The notes under the pieces are model-generated. The model saw nothing but the letters and a program-made list of their open reading frames with translations. It was not told the origin of the DNA and made no database searches. A DNA stretch of 45,851 nucleotides, taken from NCBI GenBank assembly GCA_029251005.1, contig JAQXEE010000075.1, forward strand, positions 1-45,851, in the 5' to 3' direction. The stretch is from Flavobacteriales bacterium (GTDB lineage: Bacteria; Bacteroidota; Bacteroidia; Flavobacteriales_C; GCA-002722245). Shown one piece after another: positions 9,673 to 18,067 of the stretch. The position numbers were made by a program, and so were the translations under genes. Numbering within the stretch: position 1 is the stretch's first letter; every line of letters begins with the position of its first letter.

Positions 9673-9680
9673 TATTTTTG
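9673..9680 (+). promoter_or_regulatory. Candidate -7 element TATTTTTG
   Basis: Exact match to the Bacteroidota -7 core TAnnTTTG, ending 8 nt before the ATG at 9689. No convincing TTTG -33 box at the usual spacing, so support is moderate. Confidence 0.35.
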
Positions 9681-9688
9681 CACAGGAG

Positions 9689-10579
9689 ATGAAATTTTTA
9701 ATTACCATTTTTTTATTTATTATTTCTTTGCAAATCTTTGCTTGCGATGGTTGTAATATATCCACTGGTTTAGTTAATTCTGATCCCGTTGATTATCTAT
9801 CTATAAAGCATCGAAATATATATTATTCGGGTGAACAAATACCCTTCTTCCGACACACGGGAGAAGGAGGTGCTTTAGCAGAAACTTACAGATCTTATGA
9901 TTTAATCGGGAAATATTTTTTCTATCGAAATTTTTACCTTCAAGGATTGCTTTCAATAAGCGATATAAATATTGAATCTCACGAATTAGATACTAATATT
10001 TCTGGATTATCTGATCCTGTATTACTCTTAGGGTATCAGAATATAGCTGTATTTGAAAAATGGCAGTTGACTTATAATTTTTTTGGAGGGCTTGATTTTG
10101 GAATCGGAGAATATGATGTTTCCATGCCAAATGATTTTGATTTTATAGAGTTTTCACCAGGAAGTAAAAGTTCCGATGCATTGATTGGTGTTGAATTTAT
10201 GGCGAGATTTAAAAAAGTTGGATTTTTAACTAAATCTAATCTTAAAGTGGGCCTTTTGAATAATGACAAATACAGGTTTGGTCAAGTAATAAATTCTTCA
10301 CTTGCAACGGCTTATTATCACGAAAGGGAGAAGCTGATGTATGTGCCATATATCGGAATTACTTATGAGAACGACTTGGTTGATCAGTCAAATAATAAGC
10401 AAGTACTAAACTCTTCTTCAGAGTTGCTTTATGGAGATTTAGGAGTCAATTTATTCTTTAACAAAAAGATTTTGCTCGGTGGTAAATACCAATTTAGGAT
10501 TTATAAGGACGTACCAGGTTGGAAGTCACTTGACGTAAGTGGTTTTGAAATGGAGCTGACTTATGTTTTTGGAATGTAA
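9689..10579 (+). CDS. Outer-membrane beta-barrel-like protein with N-terminal CDGC motif
   Basis: 296 residues. A signal sequence (residues 1-18) ends IFA, and the mature protein would begin C19-D-G-C22. The body alternates short amphipathic strands and ends in ELTYVFGM, with a near-terminal aromatic as in outer-membrane barrels. SGLSDPVLLLGYQNI and YDLIGKYFFYRNFYLQG resemble a Bacteroidota family annotated loosely as transporter, whose members often start CDxCGC. The two cysteines could form a disulfide or bind metal, or Cys19 could be lipidated (IFAC is lipobox-like). No enzymatic residues are recognised. It is divergent from the helicase gene and followed, after about 195 bp, by a Crp/Fnr regulator. 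Confidence 0.55.
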   Translation: MKFLITIFLFIISLQIFACDGCNISTGLVNSDPVDYLSIKHRNIYYSGEQIPFFRHTGEGGALAETYRSYDLIGKYFFYRNFYLQGLLSISDINIESHELDTNISGLSDPVLLLGYQNIAVFEKWQLTYNFFGGLDFGIGEYDVSMPNDFDFIEFSPGSKSSDALIGVEFMARFKKVGFLTKSNLKVGLLNNDKYRFGQVINSSLATAYYHEREKLMYVPYIGITYENDLVDQSNNKQVLNSSSELLYGDLGVNLFFNKKILLGGKYQFRIYKDVPGWKSLDVSGFEMELTYVFGM

Positions 10580-10774
10580 GAAAAAAGGAAACTAATTATT
10601 CATGTTTTTAGAAATCAAAACATTTGATAAATTAGAATCCAAAATTGAAAAAGTGTTGAGTAGACACAAATAACATAAGAAAAATCTATATTCTATAAAC
10701 TTTAGATATTCTTTTGTGATAGTTTCGTGATAATTGAATTCTACTTTTACTTCAGAACTTAAAAGAAGATTGTT

Positions 10775-11398
10775 ATGAATATCTCTGGAGCGTATATTTC
10801 GAATACAAATCAAGAAGAAGTTTTAAAAGTAACCAAAAGCTTCAAGAAAGATCAGGCTGTTTATCAGCAAGGGGATAATGCTGTTAAGTATTACAAAGTT
10901 ATTTCTGGAATTGTTGTGATCGGAAGCTACACTGCTGAAGGGAAAATGGTTTACAAAAGTTTAGTTCATGAAAATGGGTTTTTCGGTGATGAGGTTGTGA
11001 GCGGCTTGAAAGAGAGAGTGAATTTTGCTTTGGCCTTTTCAAAAGACCTAGTGATTGAGGAATACAAGCAAGATTCCTTTTGGATTAATCAATTTCATCA
11101 AAAGGAAGTTTTAAAAAGTAGTTTGCAAAGGAATCTTAACATTCAACATACTATGGAAGTTAACTCCTCTATGGCGGTAGAAGATCGAGTTCGTCATTTC
11201 TTAATAGGCTTGGCTGATAAAAAGTCAATTAAACTACTTCTGGGTGAGGTTATGGTTAGAATGCATGTGAAACATAAAGAACTTGCATTTGCCTGTAATT
11301 CATCAAGACAATGCGTTTCGTCCGTAATAAGTAAGTTTCAGAAAGAGGGGGGGTTACGAATGGATCGAACTTCTTTTATTTTATCATCAGATTTTTAA
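10775..11398 (+). CDS. Crp/Fnr-family transcriptional regulator
   Basis: 207 residues. The N-terminal cyclic-nucleotide-binding-like beta-roll spans roughly residues 15-110 (AVYQQGDNAVKYYKVISG, HENGFFGDEV). A linker helix follows, then a winged HTH with recognition helix around FACNSSRQCVSSVISKFQ. There is no N-terminal Cys cluster, so it is not a classical Fe-S FNR. The phosphate-binding Arg-Ser signature of true Crp is not evident, so the ligand is uncertain. The start follows about 195 nt of AT-rich leader. It lies between two envelope-barrel genes and is a candidate regulator of them, which is inference from position only. Confidence 0.85.
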   Translation: MNISGAYISNTNQEEVLKVTKSFKKDQAVYQQGDNAVKYYKVISGIVVIGSYTAEGKMVYKSLVHENGFFGDEVVSGLKERVNFALAFSKDLVIEEYKQDSFWINQFHQKEVLKSSLQRNLNIQHTMEVNSSMAVEDRVRHFLIGLADKKSIKLLLGEVMVRMHVKHKELAFACNSSRQCVSSVISKFQKEGGLRMDRTSFILSSDF

Positions 11399-11597
11399 AG
11401 GTGAGCTCAACTTTATTTGCTTTATAAATCTTTTTTTCTTCGTTCTTCTCAAAATAAGTATTTGGCAATATATTGAGATTTTAGTGAGTAATAATGCATT
11501 TATCTGCCTTAAGTTATAAATCGACGCGCTGTTTGGTCAATTACTATCTGATTTCTAAAATCCTAAATTTTTCTCTAAATAGATTCAGCTGCATTTT

Positions 11598-11625
11598 AGT
11601 TTATGAAGATTTTGCTTCATAAACT
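11598..11625. repeat. Perfect 11-bp inverted repeat
   Basis: AGTTTATGAAG (11598-11608) and CTTCATAAACT (11615-11625) are exact reverse complements around the loop ATTTTG. No T-run follows on either strand, so it is not a standard intrinsic terminator. It lies about 75 bp upstream of the DUF3570 gene and could be an operator or RNA hairpin. Confidence 0.5.
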
Positions 11626-11680
11626 GTGATAATTCAAAAACTATTTGTGTAGTAACAATTCATTAGTGTTTTTAATAATT

Positions 11681-11688
11681 TAAATTTG
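11681..11688 (+). promoter_or_regulatory. Candidate -7 element TAAATTTG
   Basis: Exact TAnnTTTG match 10 nt upstream of the ATG at 11699, so any leader would be very short. No clear -33 box at standard spacing. Confidence 0.35.
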
Positions 11689-11698
11689 CGGCATCAGT

Positions 11699-12898
11699 AT
11701 GATGCGACTTTTTTTAATCTTTTTCACCATCTCCAGTTTGACCTTTGCTCAAGAAGCTATTCAGGATACTGCTATTATTGATACGGGTTATCAAAAAATA
11801 AAATTAAAAAAACATCAAATAAAAGCTGTTTTTGGGTTTCTAGGGCAAGACGGCGATCATTCAGCAGTTACAGGTGGAGAAGGAACAGAGGAATTGCACG
11901 TGCAATCTGCTAGGATTATCTATTTAAAAAAAACTAAAAAGAATAATCAATGGAATCTTAAAGGAGGGATAGATCAAATTACTTCTGCTTCTACTGATAG
12001 AATAGACTTTATTAAGTCTTCTGCAAGTTATCACGATTTAAGAGGGCAGGTTAATATTGGATTTGCCTATTCAGATTCAACCGATACCAATACCTATATT
12101 GGAGTTATTGGTTCATCTTTGGAATCAGATTACTGGAGTAGGCAGTTTGGTGTGAAATACAAACGAAAAACGAAATACGGAGGGATAATTCAACTTAAAT
12201 TAAATTATAATTGGGATGAATTACGTTGGGGAATCATAACAGCAGGAATTTTTGATTTTACAAAAATGGTTTATCCTTCTGAGCTGAGAGGAACAAACTG
12301 GTTTAATAAAAGCCACAGGAATTCTTTAACTTTATCATCTAAGTATACCTTGATTTCTAGTCAAAGAAGCCGATTAGGTGTTATGTTTGATTTTACTATT
12401 CAAGAAGGAATTTTAAGTACACCTTTTCATCGTGTTTACTTTAACAATGGTGATTTAAGAGTTGAGAGATTACCTTTTAAAAGAGTTAAATTGCCCTTGA
12501 GTGTACAGTATAATTATTTTATTTCCAATGGCTTGATAATTAAAAATTACTTTCGGTATTACTGGGATTCGTTTGGAATGAATAGTTATACTTTTTCGCT
12601 TCAAGCCCCAATTAAAGTTAAGTATTGGTTGTGGCTGAAACCTTTTTTGAGGTTTTACCATCAAAGCGGGATTAATTATTTTAAGCCTTATGCAAACCAT
12701 TCACCGAGCCAGCGTTACTATACATCAGATTATGATTTAAGCAAGTTTAATTCTCTTAATTATGGATTGAGTTTAAAGGTTAAAAAACGGCCTAGTTGGG
12801 ATAGGATTAACGGTTATGTATTTAACTTTGAAAATTATTTAAGATCTGATGGATTAAGTTTTTGGCAAACTTCTTTTAAAATTGATGTTTCCTTTTGA
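11699..12898 (+). CDS. DUF3570 outer-membrane beta-barrel protein
   Basis: 399 residues from the first of two adjacent ATGs (the second, at 11702, is equally possible). The signal peptide ends SLTFAQ. The motif DGDHSAVTGGEGTEELHV followed by GGIDQITSASTDRID is diagnostic of DUF3570. The remainder is amphipathic strands ending in aromatic-rich KIDVSF, consistent with an outer-membrane barrel. Function unknown. In other Bacteroidota, DUF3570 genes often sit with DUF4266, thioredoxin-like and ApbE (flavin transferase) genes; none of these is present here. The downstream phosphatase starts 14 nt after the stop and is probably co-transcribed. Confidence 0.75.
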   Translation: MMRLFLIFFTISSLTFAQEAIQDTAIIDTGYQKIKLKKHQIKAVFGFLGQDGDHSAVTGGEGTEELHVQSARIIYLKKTKKNNQWNLKGGIDQITSASTDRIDFIKSSASYHDLRGQVNIGFAYSDSTDTNTYIGVIGSSLESDYWSRQFGVKYKRKTKYGGIIQLKLNYNWDELRWGIITAGIFDFTKMVYPSELRGTNWFNKSHRNSLTLSSKYTLISSQRSRLGVMFDFTIQEGILSTPFHRVYFNNGDLRVERLPFKRVKLPLSVQYNYFISNGLIIKNYFRYYWDSFGMNSYTFSLQAPIKVKYWLWLKPFLRFYHQSGINYFKPYANHSPSQRYYTSDYDLSKFNSLNYGLSLKVKKRPSWDRINGYVFNFENYLRSDGLSFWQTSFKIDVSF

Positions 12899-12911
12899 TA
12901 TTTATAGCTGC

Positions 12912-13490
12912 ATGGCAAAAGAGATTATTTTCATAAGACACTCAAGTTTATCCGTTCCAAGGGGCATTTGTTATGGGTTCTCTAATATTGACGTTTCTAT
13001 CAATTTTTCTAATGAAGCAGATAAACTTAAGCGAAACTTAAATGGTTTTAAGCCCGACTTGGTGATTAGTTCGCCACTTCAACGTTGTGTTAAGTTGGCT
13101 GCAAGAATGTTTGATTCTGATCTTGAAATTAATCAAGGTCTAAAGGAGGTAAATTACGGTGATTGGGAAGGTAAACCGTGGGAGGAAATTAAGGTTAAAG
13201 GAGATAATCTTTGGATGTACGCTAACACAAGTAATCAACCTCCAAACGGCGAAAGCTTTGCTGAACTGAAAGATAGAGTTGTAAATCAGCTAGATTCGAT
13301 TTTAAATCGAAAAGAAGATAAGATTGCTGTCATTTGCCATGGAGGAGTAATGAGATCAATACTCTCTCATTTATTAAAAACACCTTTAGAAGTGACACGA
13401 AGTTACCACATTCATTATACTGGATTTGTTAAGTTTATTAATACTAGAGAAGGTTGGAGATTAAGTGAATTAAATTCCGGTGAATTATAA
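12912..13490 (+). CDS. Histidine phosphatase superfamily (alpha-ribazole phosphatase-like)
   Basis: 192 residues from the ATG at 12912 (MAKEIIFIRHSS). An upstream in-frame ATG at 12882 would add residues that do not fit the fold. The catalytic histidine is H10 in IRH. The partner residues are R58 (SPLQRC), the acid E79 (KEVNYGDWEG) and H143 (CHGGVMRS). The early GICYGFSNIDVS block resembles CobC alpha-ribazole phosphatases, which act in cobalamin salvage. No other cob gene is in the window, so a general phosphomonoesterase role is also possible. Its stop abuts the stop of the convergent oxidoreductase-like gene with no space between them. Confidence 0.75.
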   Translation: MAKEIIFIRHSSLSVPRGICYGFSNIDVSINFSNEADKLKRNLNGFKPDLVISSPLQRCVKLAARMFDSDLEINQGLKEVNYGDWEGKPWEEIKVKGDNLWMYANTSNQPPNGESFAELKDRVVNQLDSILNRKEDKIAVICHGGVMRSILSHLLKTPLEVTRSYHIHYTGFVKFINTREGWRLSELNSGEL

Positions 13491-14456
13491 TTACTCAATA
13501 ATCATAGCTGCTAATTTCACTTTTTCGGCAACTAACTGACTGATTTCAATAGAGTTTAATGCTTTAGGTATTGTTAAATCATTGTCCAAGTTGTTTACAA
13601 TACTTTCAACAAACATTTTAACTTCTTCCTGAATAGGGTTGCTTTTGGCAATATTTGGTTTTTGATAAAAAACTTCTTTCTCAACACCATCAGTAAGTTT
13701 CAAGGTCATGGCACCTTTTCCTTTTTCATTACCTGATTTCATTTGAAATAGGTGAGCTTTGTTCTCTTGGAAATCTACATTAATGTATGAGTTTCTTTGG
13801 AAGAAACGCATTTTATGCATTGGGTTTAAGCTTATCCTGCTTGCTGTTAAATTTGCAACACAACCATTGTCAAATTCGATTCTGGCATTTGTTATATCAG
13901 GAGTTCCATTTACAACGGCAACTCCGTTTGCACTTATTTTTTTAACAGAAGATTGAACAATACTTAGAATAACATCAATGTCCTTTATCATTAAGTTTTG
14001 AATAACAGATGTATTTGTTAATTCGCTATTAATGCTTTGTAATTGATGACTTTCGATAAACATCGGAGAATCAAACTTATCTTTGATTCCTAAGTAAACT
14101 GGTGTGAATTTAAGTGGATTTCCTACTTGTAATTTAATGTTAGCTTCGTGTGCTAAATTCATTAATTCGTTTCCTCTGTCGGTATCAATTATAAAGGGAA
14201 ATTCAACAAGTGTATGTATTTGATTTTTTATTGATCGTTCAATCACATCTTCGTGATTGGCAGATTTACTACTGATGTATACTGCATCGGTAGCTAATAG
14301 TAATTCATTTAATGATGAAAATCGGGCAAAATTATTGGCGAAGTTTTCATCGTTGATGCAATGAAATCCAATAAACTGGATTTCCTTCATTTCAGCGATT
14401 GAAGAGCATAATTTTGGTAGTTCACTTACTACGCCTATAATTCCTATTCTTAACAT
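13491..14456 (-). CDS. Gfo/Idh/MocA-like protein with altered active-site motifs
   Basis: 321 residues from the ATG at 14456 (MLRIGIIG); an ATG seven codons upstream would precede the Rossmann strand needlessly. Overall order matches Gfo/Idh/MocA sugar oxidoreductases: N-terminal Rossmann fold, then an alpha/beta domain with DIDVILSIVQS. Key motifs are changed. GxGxxG reads G8-V-V10-S-E-L13, the EKP motif reads E85-F86-P87 so the catalytic Lys is Phe, and the usual HD before ID is K158-D159. NAD(P) binding and catalysis are therefore doubtful. The reading frame is intact, so it is probably a retained non-catalytic protein rather than a pseudogene. It is divergent from pcm. Confidence 0.7.
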   Translation of the reverse strand: MLRIGIIGVVSELPKLCSSIAEMKEIQFIGFHCINDENFANNFARFSSLNELLLATDAVYISSKSANHEDVIERSIKNQIHTLVEFPFIIDTDRGNELMNLAHEANIKLQVGNPLKFTPVYLGIKDKFDSPMFIESHQLQSINSELTNTSVIQNLMIKDIDVILSIVQSSVKKISANGVAVVNGTPDITNARIEFDNGCVANLTASRISLNPMHKMRFFQRNSYINVDFQENKAHLFQMKSGNEKGKGAMTLKLTDGVEKEVFYQKPNIAKSNPIQEEVKMFVESIVNNLDNDLTIPKALNSIEISQLVAEKVKLAAMIIE

Positions 14457-14509
14457 AAAAATGTTTGTACTTAGCAAATGTAACAGACCTAATCAAAGTT
14501 TGTTGCAAG

Positions 14510-14517
14510 TACTTTTG
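14510..14517 (+). promoter_or_regulatory. Candidate -7 element TACTTTTG for pcm
   Basis: Exact TAnnTTTG match 34 nt before the pcm ATG, inside the 95-bp divergent intergenic region. A TTTG lies only 7 nt upstream, which is too close for a normal -33 element. Confidence 0.35.
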
Positions 14518-14551
14518 TAAAGAATTAACAAGTGATTTTTAAAATCTTAGT

Positions 14552-15190
14552 ATGATCGATACATATAGGCACAAAGGAATGCGTAAAAATATGCTTGATG
14601 AATTGAGGCTGAAAGGCATTAAGGATGAAAATGTATTGGAGGCAATGGATAAAGTTCCACGGCACTGGTTTTTAGATGAAGCTTTTTTGGAGATATCGTA
14701 TCAAAACACGGCCTTCCCAATTGGTTGTGATCAAACAATTTCGCACCCCTATACAGTTGCTCGTCAATCGGAACTTTTAGGTATAAAAAAAGGTGACAAA
14801 GTTTTAGAAATTGGAACTGGCTGTGGATATCAGACCTCAATTTTATTTTTCTTAGGAGCTAAAGTTTTTAGCATTGAACGTCAAAAAGATCTTCATGTGA
14901 AAACAAAAAAAATGCTTGATGAGCTAAGATTTCGCACGCATCTTAAATATGGTGATGGTTATAAAGGTTTGCCTACCTATGGTCCTTTTGATAAAATAAT
15001 AGTAACTGCAGGAGCTCCTTTCATCCCTAATCCATTATTACAACAACTTACTATTGGTGGTCGTTTAGTTATTCCCATTGGCGATGGAAAGCAAATTATG
15101 ACTGTAATCGACCGTGTTGGTAAAACAGAGTTTGAAAAACAAGAACTTGGTGAGTTTGCTTTTGTTCCTATGTTAGAAAAAAAGGTTTAG
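14552..15190 (+). CDS. pcm: Protein-L-isoaspartate O-methyltransferase
   Basis: 212 residues, the usual length. The pre-motif DKVPRHWFLDEAF and substrate-loop segment IGCDQTISHPYTVARQSELL are characteristic of PCMT. SAM motif I is VLEIGTGCGYQTSIL, and later KIIVTAGAPFIP and GGRLVIPIGDG match motifs II-III. The enzyme methylates L-isoaspartyl residues in damaged proteins using S-adenosylmethionine, starting their repair in the cytoplasm. It appears to be monocistronic, with a 405-bp non-coding region after it. Confidence 0.93.
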   Translation: MIDTYRHKGMRKNMLDELRLKGIKDENVLEAMDKVPRHWFLDEAFLEISYQNTAFPIGCDQTISHPYTVARQSELLGIKKGDKVLEIGTGCGYQTSILFFLGAKVFSIERQKDLHVKTKKMLDELRFRTHLKYGDGYKGLPTYGPFDKIIVTAGAPFIPNPLLQQLTIGGRLVIPIGDGKQIMTVIDRVGKTEFEKQELGEFAFVPMLEKKV

Positions 15191-15595
15191 TGATTATTTA
15201 ATCAACAATAAGTGATGTGATATTTGATAACTCTTGACTTTTTTCCGTATTTCCTATTTAGTGTGCACTATTTTCAATCAAATATTGGAAATTATTTCAC
15301 CTAAAAAATGAGTAATAGACTTTAATTCTGACAATTACCCTCCTATGGGTTGTCGTTATATATATCCTAACGATTAAATTGTTAAGTCTTGCTTTTAAGA
15401 TTGAAGTGTTCATTATTCTGCACTATGCTACGCTGGTAAGTATTCTTTAGAAAGAGAAGATTGTAGTTACATAATTTGTTAGTTAAAGCTAAGAGTACAA
15501 TTAAAAGCGCATTAACAACATATTTAATAACCCTTTTCCAAAACACTAATTACTTAAAACTCGGAATCTATTAGTTAATTTAGAGTATATCAATA
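15191..15595. other. 405-bp intergenic region between convergent genes
   Basis: No ORF longer than a few codons with plausible composition. The only structure seen is an imperfect hairpin at 15330-15354 (GACAA, a 3-nt bulge, CCC pairing with GGGTTGTC) without a T-run. Otherwise featureless AT-rich sequence. Confidence 0.55.
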
Positions 15596-16336
15596 TTAAA
15601 ATGGATTAGGACATGAATGTCCTTTTTTTAAGAAGCTAATTTTATTTTTCCAAATAGGATAAAAAGTGATTCGGATTTGGTATTTATTTGGTGTGAAAGA
15701 GCCTGAAGCTGCTTCGATATTCCCTTCGTTTGAAACGTAAGTTTTATATTCTCCCATTTTTGAAATAGGAATAAATGTATAATCAAGTCCAATTCTGAAA
15801 TGAAATTTGGTGTTTTTTTCTTCTAATAAATCTATACCTAAAGTTAATTCTGGGTAGATTAACCAGGATGTTTTAAAGTTTGATATATATTTATTGGTGC
15901 CAGCGAAACCTGTTTTTTCTTGAAATAAATTCGCGGATGATAACGCTATACCTAGTTTAAAAAACATATAGGAATAATTAGGGATAGGATAATTAATACT
16001 TGCAGGAATTGATAGGTGTAGGAAGTGATATTGTCCGTTTTTTTGACTTTCCCCGTAATGAAAATGGTATTGTTGGTATTTTAACTCTGTACCAATGTGG
16101 ATGTCGTATGCTTTTCCAAATCTCTTCCAATAGTCTAAACCGCCGCCTATTCCGTATTCTGCATGAGGGACATCTTTATCATCCTCAAAAACATGACCGT
16201 CTCCACCAGTTGGAAGTATTGGAGTGAAACTAATTCCAAGCATTCCGTTTTTAGGTGCCTTATTGATAAAGCCAAAACAAAAATTACTTCCCATTAATAG
16301 AATTATCCCAATTATTATAGTGATTGATTTATTCAA
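15596..16336 (-). CDS. Outer-membrane beta-barrel protein, function unknown
   Basis: 246 residues. The signal segment covers residues 1-22 (ends CFGF). The body consists of amphipathic strands such as GGLDYWKRFGKAYDIHIGTE, LTLGIDLLEE and FRIGLDYTFIPISK, and it closes with YQIRITFYPIW before a short Cys-containing tail (KKGHSCPNPF). This is the general plan of small 8-strand barrels common in Bacteroidota. The tail after the final strand is unusual for a barrel. It begins 4 nt after the MuiA-like gene, so both are one transcript. No function can be assigned. Confidence 0.6.
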   Translation of the reverse strand: MNKSITIIIGIILLMGSNFCFGFINKAPKNGMLGISFTPILPTGGDGHVFEDDKDVPHAEYGIGGGLDYWKRFGKAYDIHIGTELKYQQYHFHYGESQKNGQYHFLHLSIPASINYPIPNYSYMFFKLGIALSSANLFQEKTGFAGTNKYISNFKTSWLIYPELTLGIDLLEEKNTKFHFRIGLDYTFIPISKMGEYKTYVSNEGNIEAASGSFTPNKYQIRITFYPIWKNKISFLKKGHSCPNPF

Positions 16337-16340
16337 GAAT

Positions 16341-17930
16341 TTATAATGCTATGTTTAGTTTTTTAGGGTGTTTTACTTCAAATTCAAAAAAGGTAGATTG
16401 TTTTGTATTTGCAGGGATTTTTAAATTCCATTCAAGCATCCCTGTCTCTTCATTAATTTTTAAATCTTGACCTAGTTTGTAGTCTACTTTTATCTTATTG
16501 TTTTTAGAAATTGGAACTTGGTCAAGAATCTCAATTGAAATTTCTTCGTTTCGATTGTTCTTGACCGTTATTTGATATCCTCGTTTTTTCACAGCTCCTA
16601 AAATGGTTGAATTATTCATGCATTTTTCTTCTTGTTTAACACGGTTAACTAAAATACTTTGATCTTTTCCTAAGGAAATAGCAAAAGTGTCTTCCATTAT
16701 TTTAGGATTTAAAAATGATTTACCTACAAAAGTTTCATCAAAGTAAATGTGATACTTACCTGGGATTAATGGCATTTTTTCTAACTGGGTAACTTCAGCT
16801 ATCAAGAAAACATCGTTGTTTACTTTAGGAACAGAATAGTAATGGAAGGCTGCAGGTAAATCTCTTTTTAAAAGAGTTACTCTTTTTTCTCCCGCTCCAG
16901 TATTAAGGGAGAATAATTGTGGGACCTGAAACGAACTAAAAGTTAAATTCTGAGTTTGGACTGCTTTGCGTTTTCGGTAATGGCTTGTTTGTGGCTCTTT
17001 ATCGTCAGAGGATTTATTTAAAGAACCAACTTTTTCTTCAGATTCATAATTATCTAGTCTGAGATTTGAATTAAAATAGGATAGTGATTGTTGGTTTAGT
17101 CTCCATGGGTGTAAATTCGGCTTACTTCCATTTAAAACAGGATTTCCGGTAGCAATGGTCAATTTAACACCATCCCAGTTAGCTCCCGTATTTTGGAAGA
17201 CCATTGCGTTGTATTCAAAATTAATTGGTAAATCAATATTTGAAGCTCTCATGTTGTAAAGTGGTTGCCATCCGCATTTGTAAACATGGTAAGAAATGTT
17301 AAGTTTTGATTTTATGCTTTTACCCGATTGAACCAAGATTTCGATTTCGCCTGTTTTGGATGACTTTACTTTTTGCAACTCTTTTTGTTGCTTGACTAAC
17401 TTATTTCGAACATCCTGGAATTTGCCCAATTGGTGTTTGTTGTCTGTTATTTTTTTTATTAATTCTGGAAGCTTTTTTTTGTAGTAAAAAACAAAATCTT
17501 TTATATCATCCACATCTAATGTAGAATTTCCTTTAATGGATTGATTGACTAAAATTAAATCATATTCTACTTTTAGATATTCCAATTGATCTTTGATGTT
17601 TAATATATCTAAATCTATTTGCTTAATAGATGATTTAAGTTGCTTTAATTTAGGTTTATCTTTTGTTTCCTTTAGATAATTGATGGTAAATTTGACATCA
17701 AGAATTTTAACTCCTGGTATTTTGGCTTGAATTGTATTGTTATTTATGAAGGGTGAAATTCCTGATATCTTAATCGTATCGATTCCTTGCTTAATTTGAA
17801 TGTTTTGACTTCTTTTTATTTCCGCCCCTTGAGAGAAAACTTTAACAGCGCTTATTTTTGGGGTTATTTGTGCAAAAATTCCAATTGAAAGTAATTGAAG
17901 AAGTAAAACAAGGTTTATAGTAAAGTTCAT
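16341..17930 (-). CDS. DUF4139/DUF4140 protein (mucoidy inhibitor MuiA family)
   Basis: 529 residues. The signal peptide ends around IGIFAQ. The N-terminal DUF4140 has VKVFSQGAEIKRSQNIQI and GIDTIKISGISPFINNNTI. Residues about 85-200 are lysine/leucine-rich and likely coiled coil. The C-terminal DUF4139 carries YHVYKCGWQPLYNMRASNI and TGANWDGVKLTIATGNP and ends in an immunoglobulin-like strand set (TKQSTFFEFEVKHPK). The protein is periplasmic or surface-located; the family name comes from a Pseudomonas locus, and the biochemical role is unknown. It is followed 4 nt later by a barrel gene, suggesting a joint envelope function. Confidence 0.75.
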   Translation of the reverse strand: MNFTINLVLLLQLLSIGIFAQITPKISAVKVFSQGAEIKRSQNIQIKQGIDTIKISGISPFINNNTIQAKIPGVKILDVKFTINYLKETKDKPKLKQLKSSIKQIDLDILNIKDQLEYLKVEYDLILVNQSIKGNSTLDVDDIKDFVFYYKKKLPELIKKITDNKHQLGKFQDVRNKLVKQQKELQKVKSSKTGEIEILVQSGKSIKSKLNISYHVYKCGWQPLYNMRASNIDLPINFEYNAMVFQNTGANWDGVKLTIATGNPVLNGSKPNLHPWRLNQQSLSYFNSNLRLDNYESEEKVGSLNKSSDDKEPQTSHYRKRKAVQTQNLTFSSFQVPQLFSLNTGAGEKRVTLLKRDLPAAFHYYSVPKVNNDVFLIAEVTQLEKMPLIPGKYHIYFDETFVGKSFLNPKIMEDTFAISLGKDQSILVNRVKQEEKCMNNSTILGAVKKRGYQITVKNNRNEEISIEILDQVPISKNNKIKVDYKLGQDLKINEETGMLEWNLKIPANTKQSTFFEFEVKHPKKLNIAL

Positions 17931-18032
17931 TTTGTAATAGTTTGAGCTTTAAATTTAATGATGATCTACCTTTGAATAAGTACTTGTTGATGGAATCTTG
18001 GTTATTTGTTGAAAACTTTTAGATTTAGTAAT

Positions 18033-18040
18033 TAGATTTG
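18033..18040 (+). promoter_or_regulatory. Candidate promoter -7 element for the surE run
   Basis: TAGATTTG matches TAnnTTTG exactly. GTTG at 18008-18011 sits 21 nt upstream and resembles the TTTG -33 box. The surE ATG is 27 nt downstream. Confidence 0.42.
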
Positions 18041-18067
18041 TTGGCGAACACCTCTTTTAAGTATATT

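Larger units (their letters stand above)
11399..11698. other. 300-bp intergenic stretch
   Basis: AT-rich and without a convincing ORF in any frame. It contains one perfect 11-bp stem-loop (11598-11625) and a TAnnTTTG element (11681-11688), listed separately; nothing else recognised. Confidence 0.6.

Noticed and set aside
12882-12911. Upstream start of the histidine phosphatase
   Set aside because: The extra ten residues overlap the previous gene and precede the strand carrying the catalytic RH motif; the ATG at 12912 fits the family length.
15330-15354. Hairpin GACAA...CCC/GGGTTGTC as a terminator
   Set aside because: Bulged stem and no T-run on either strand; noted only as a weak structure.
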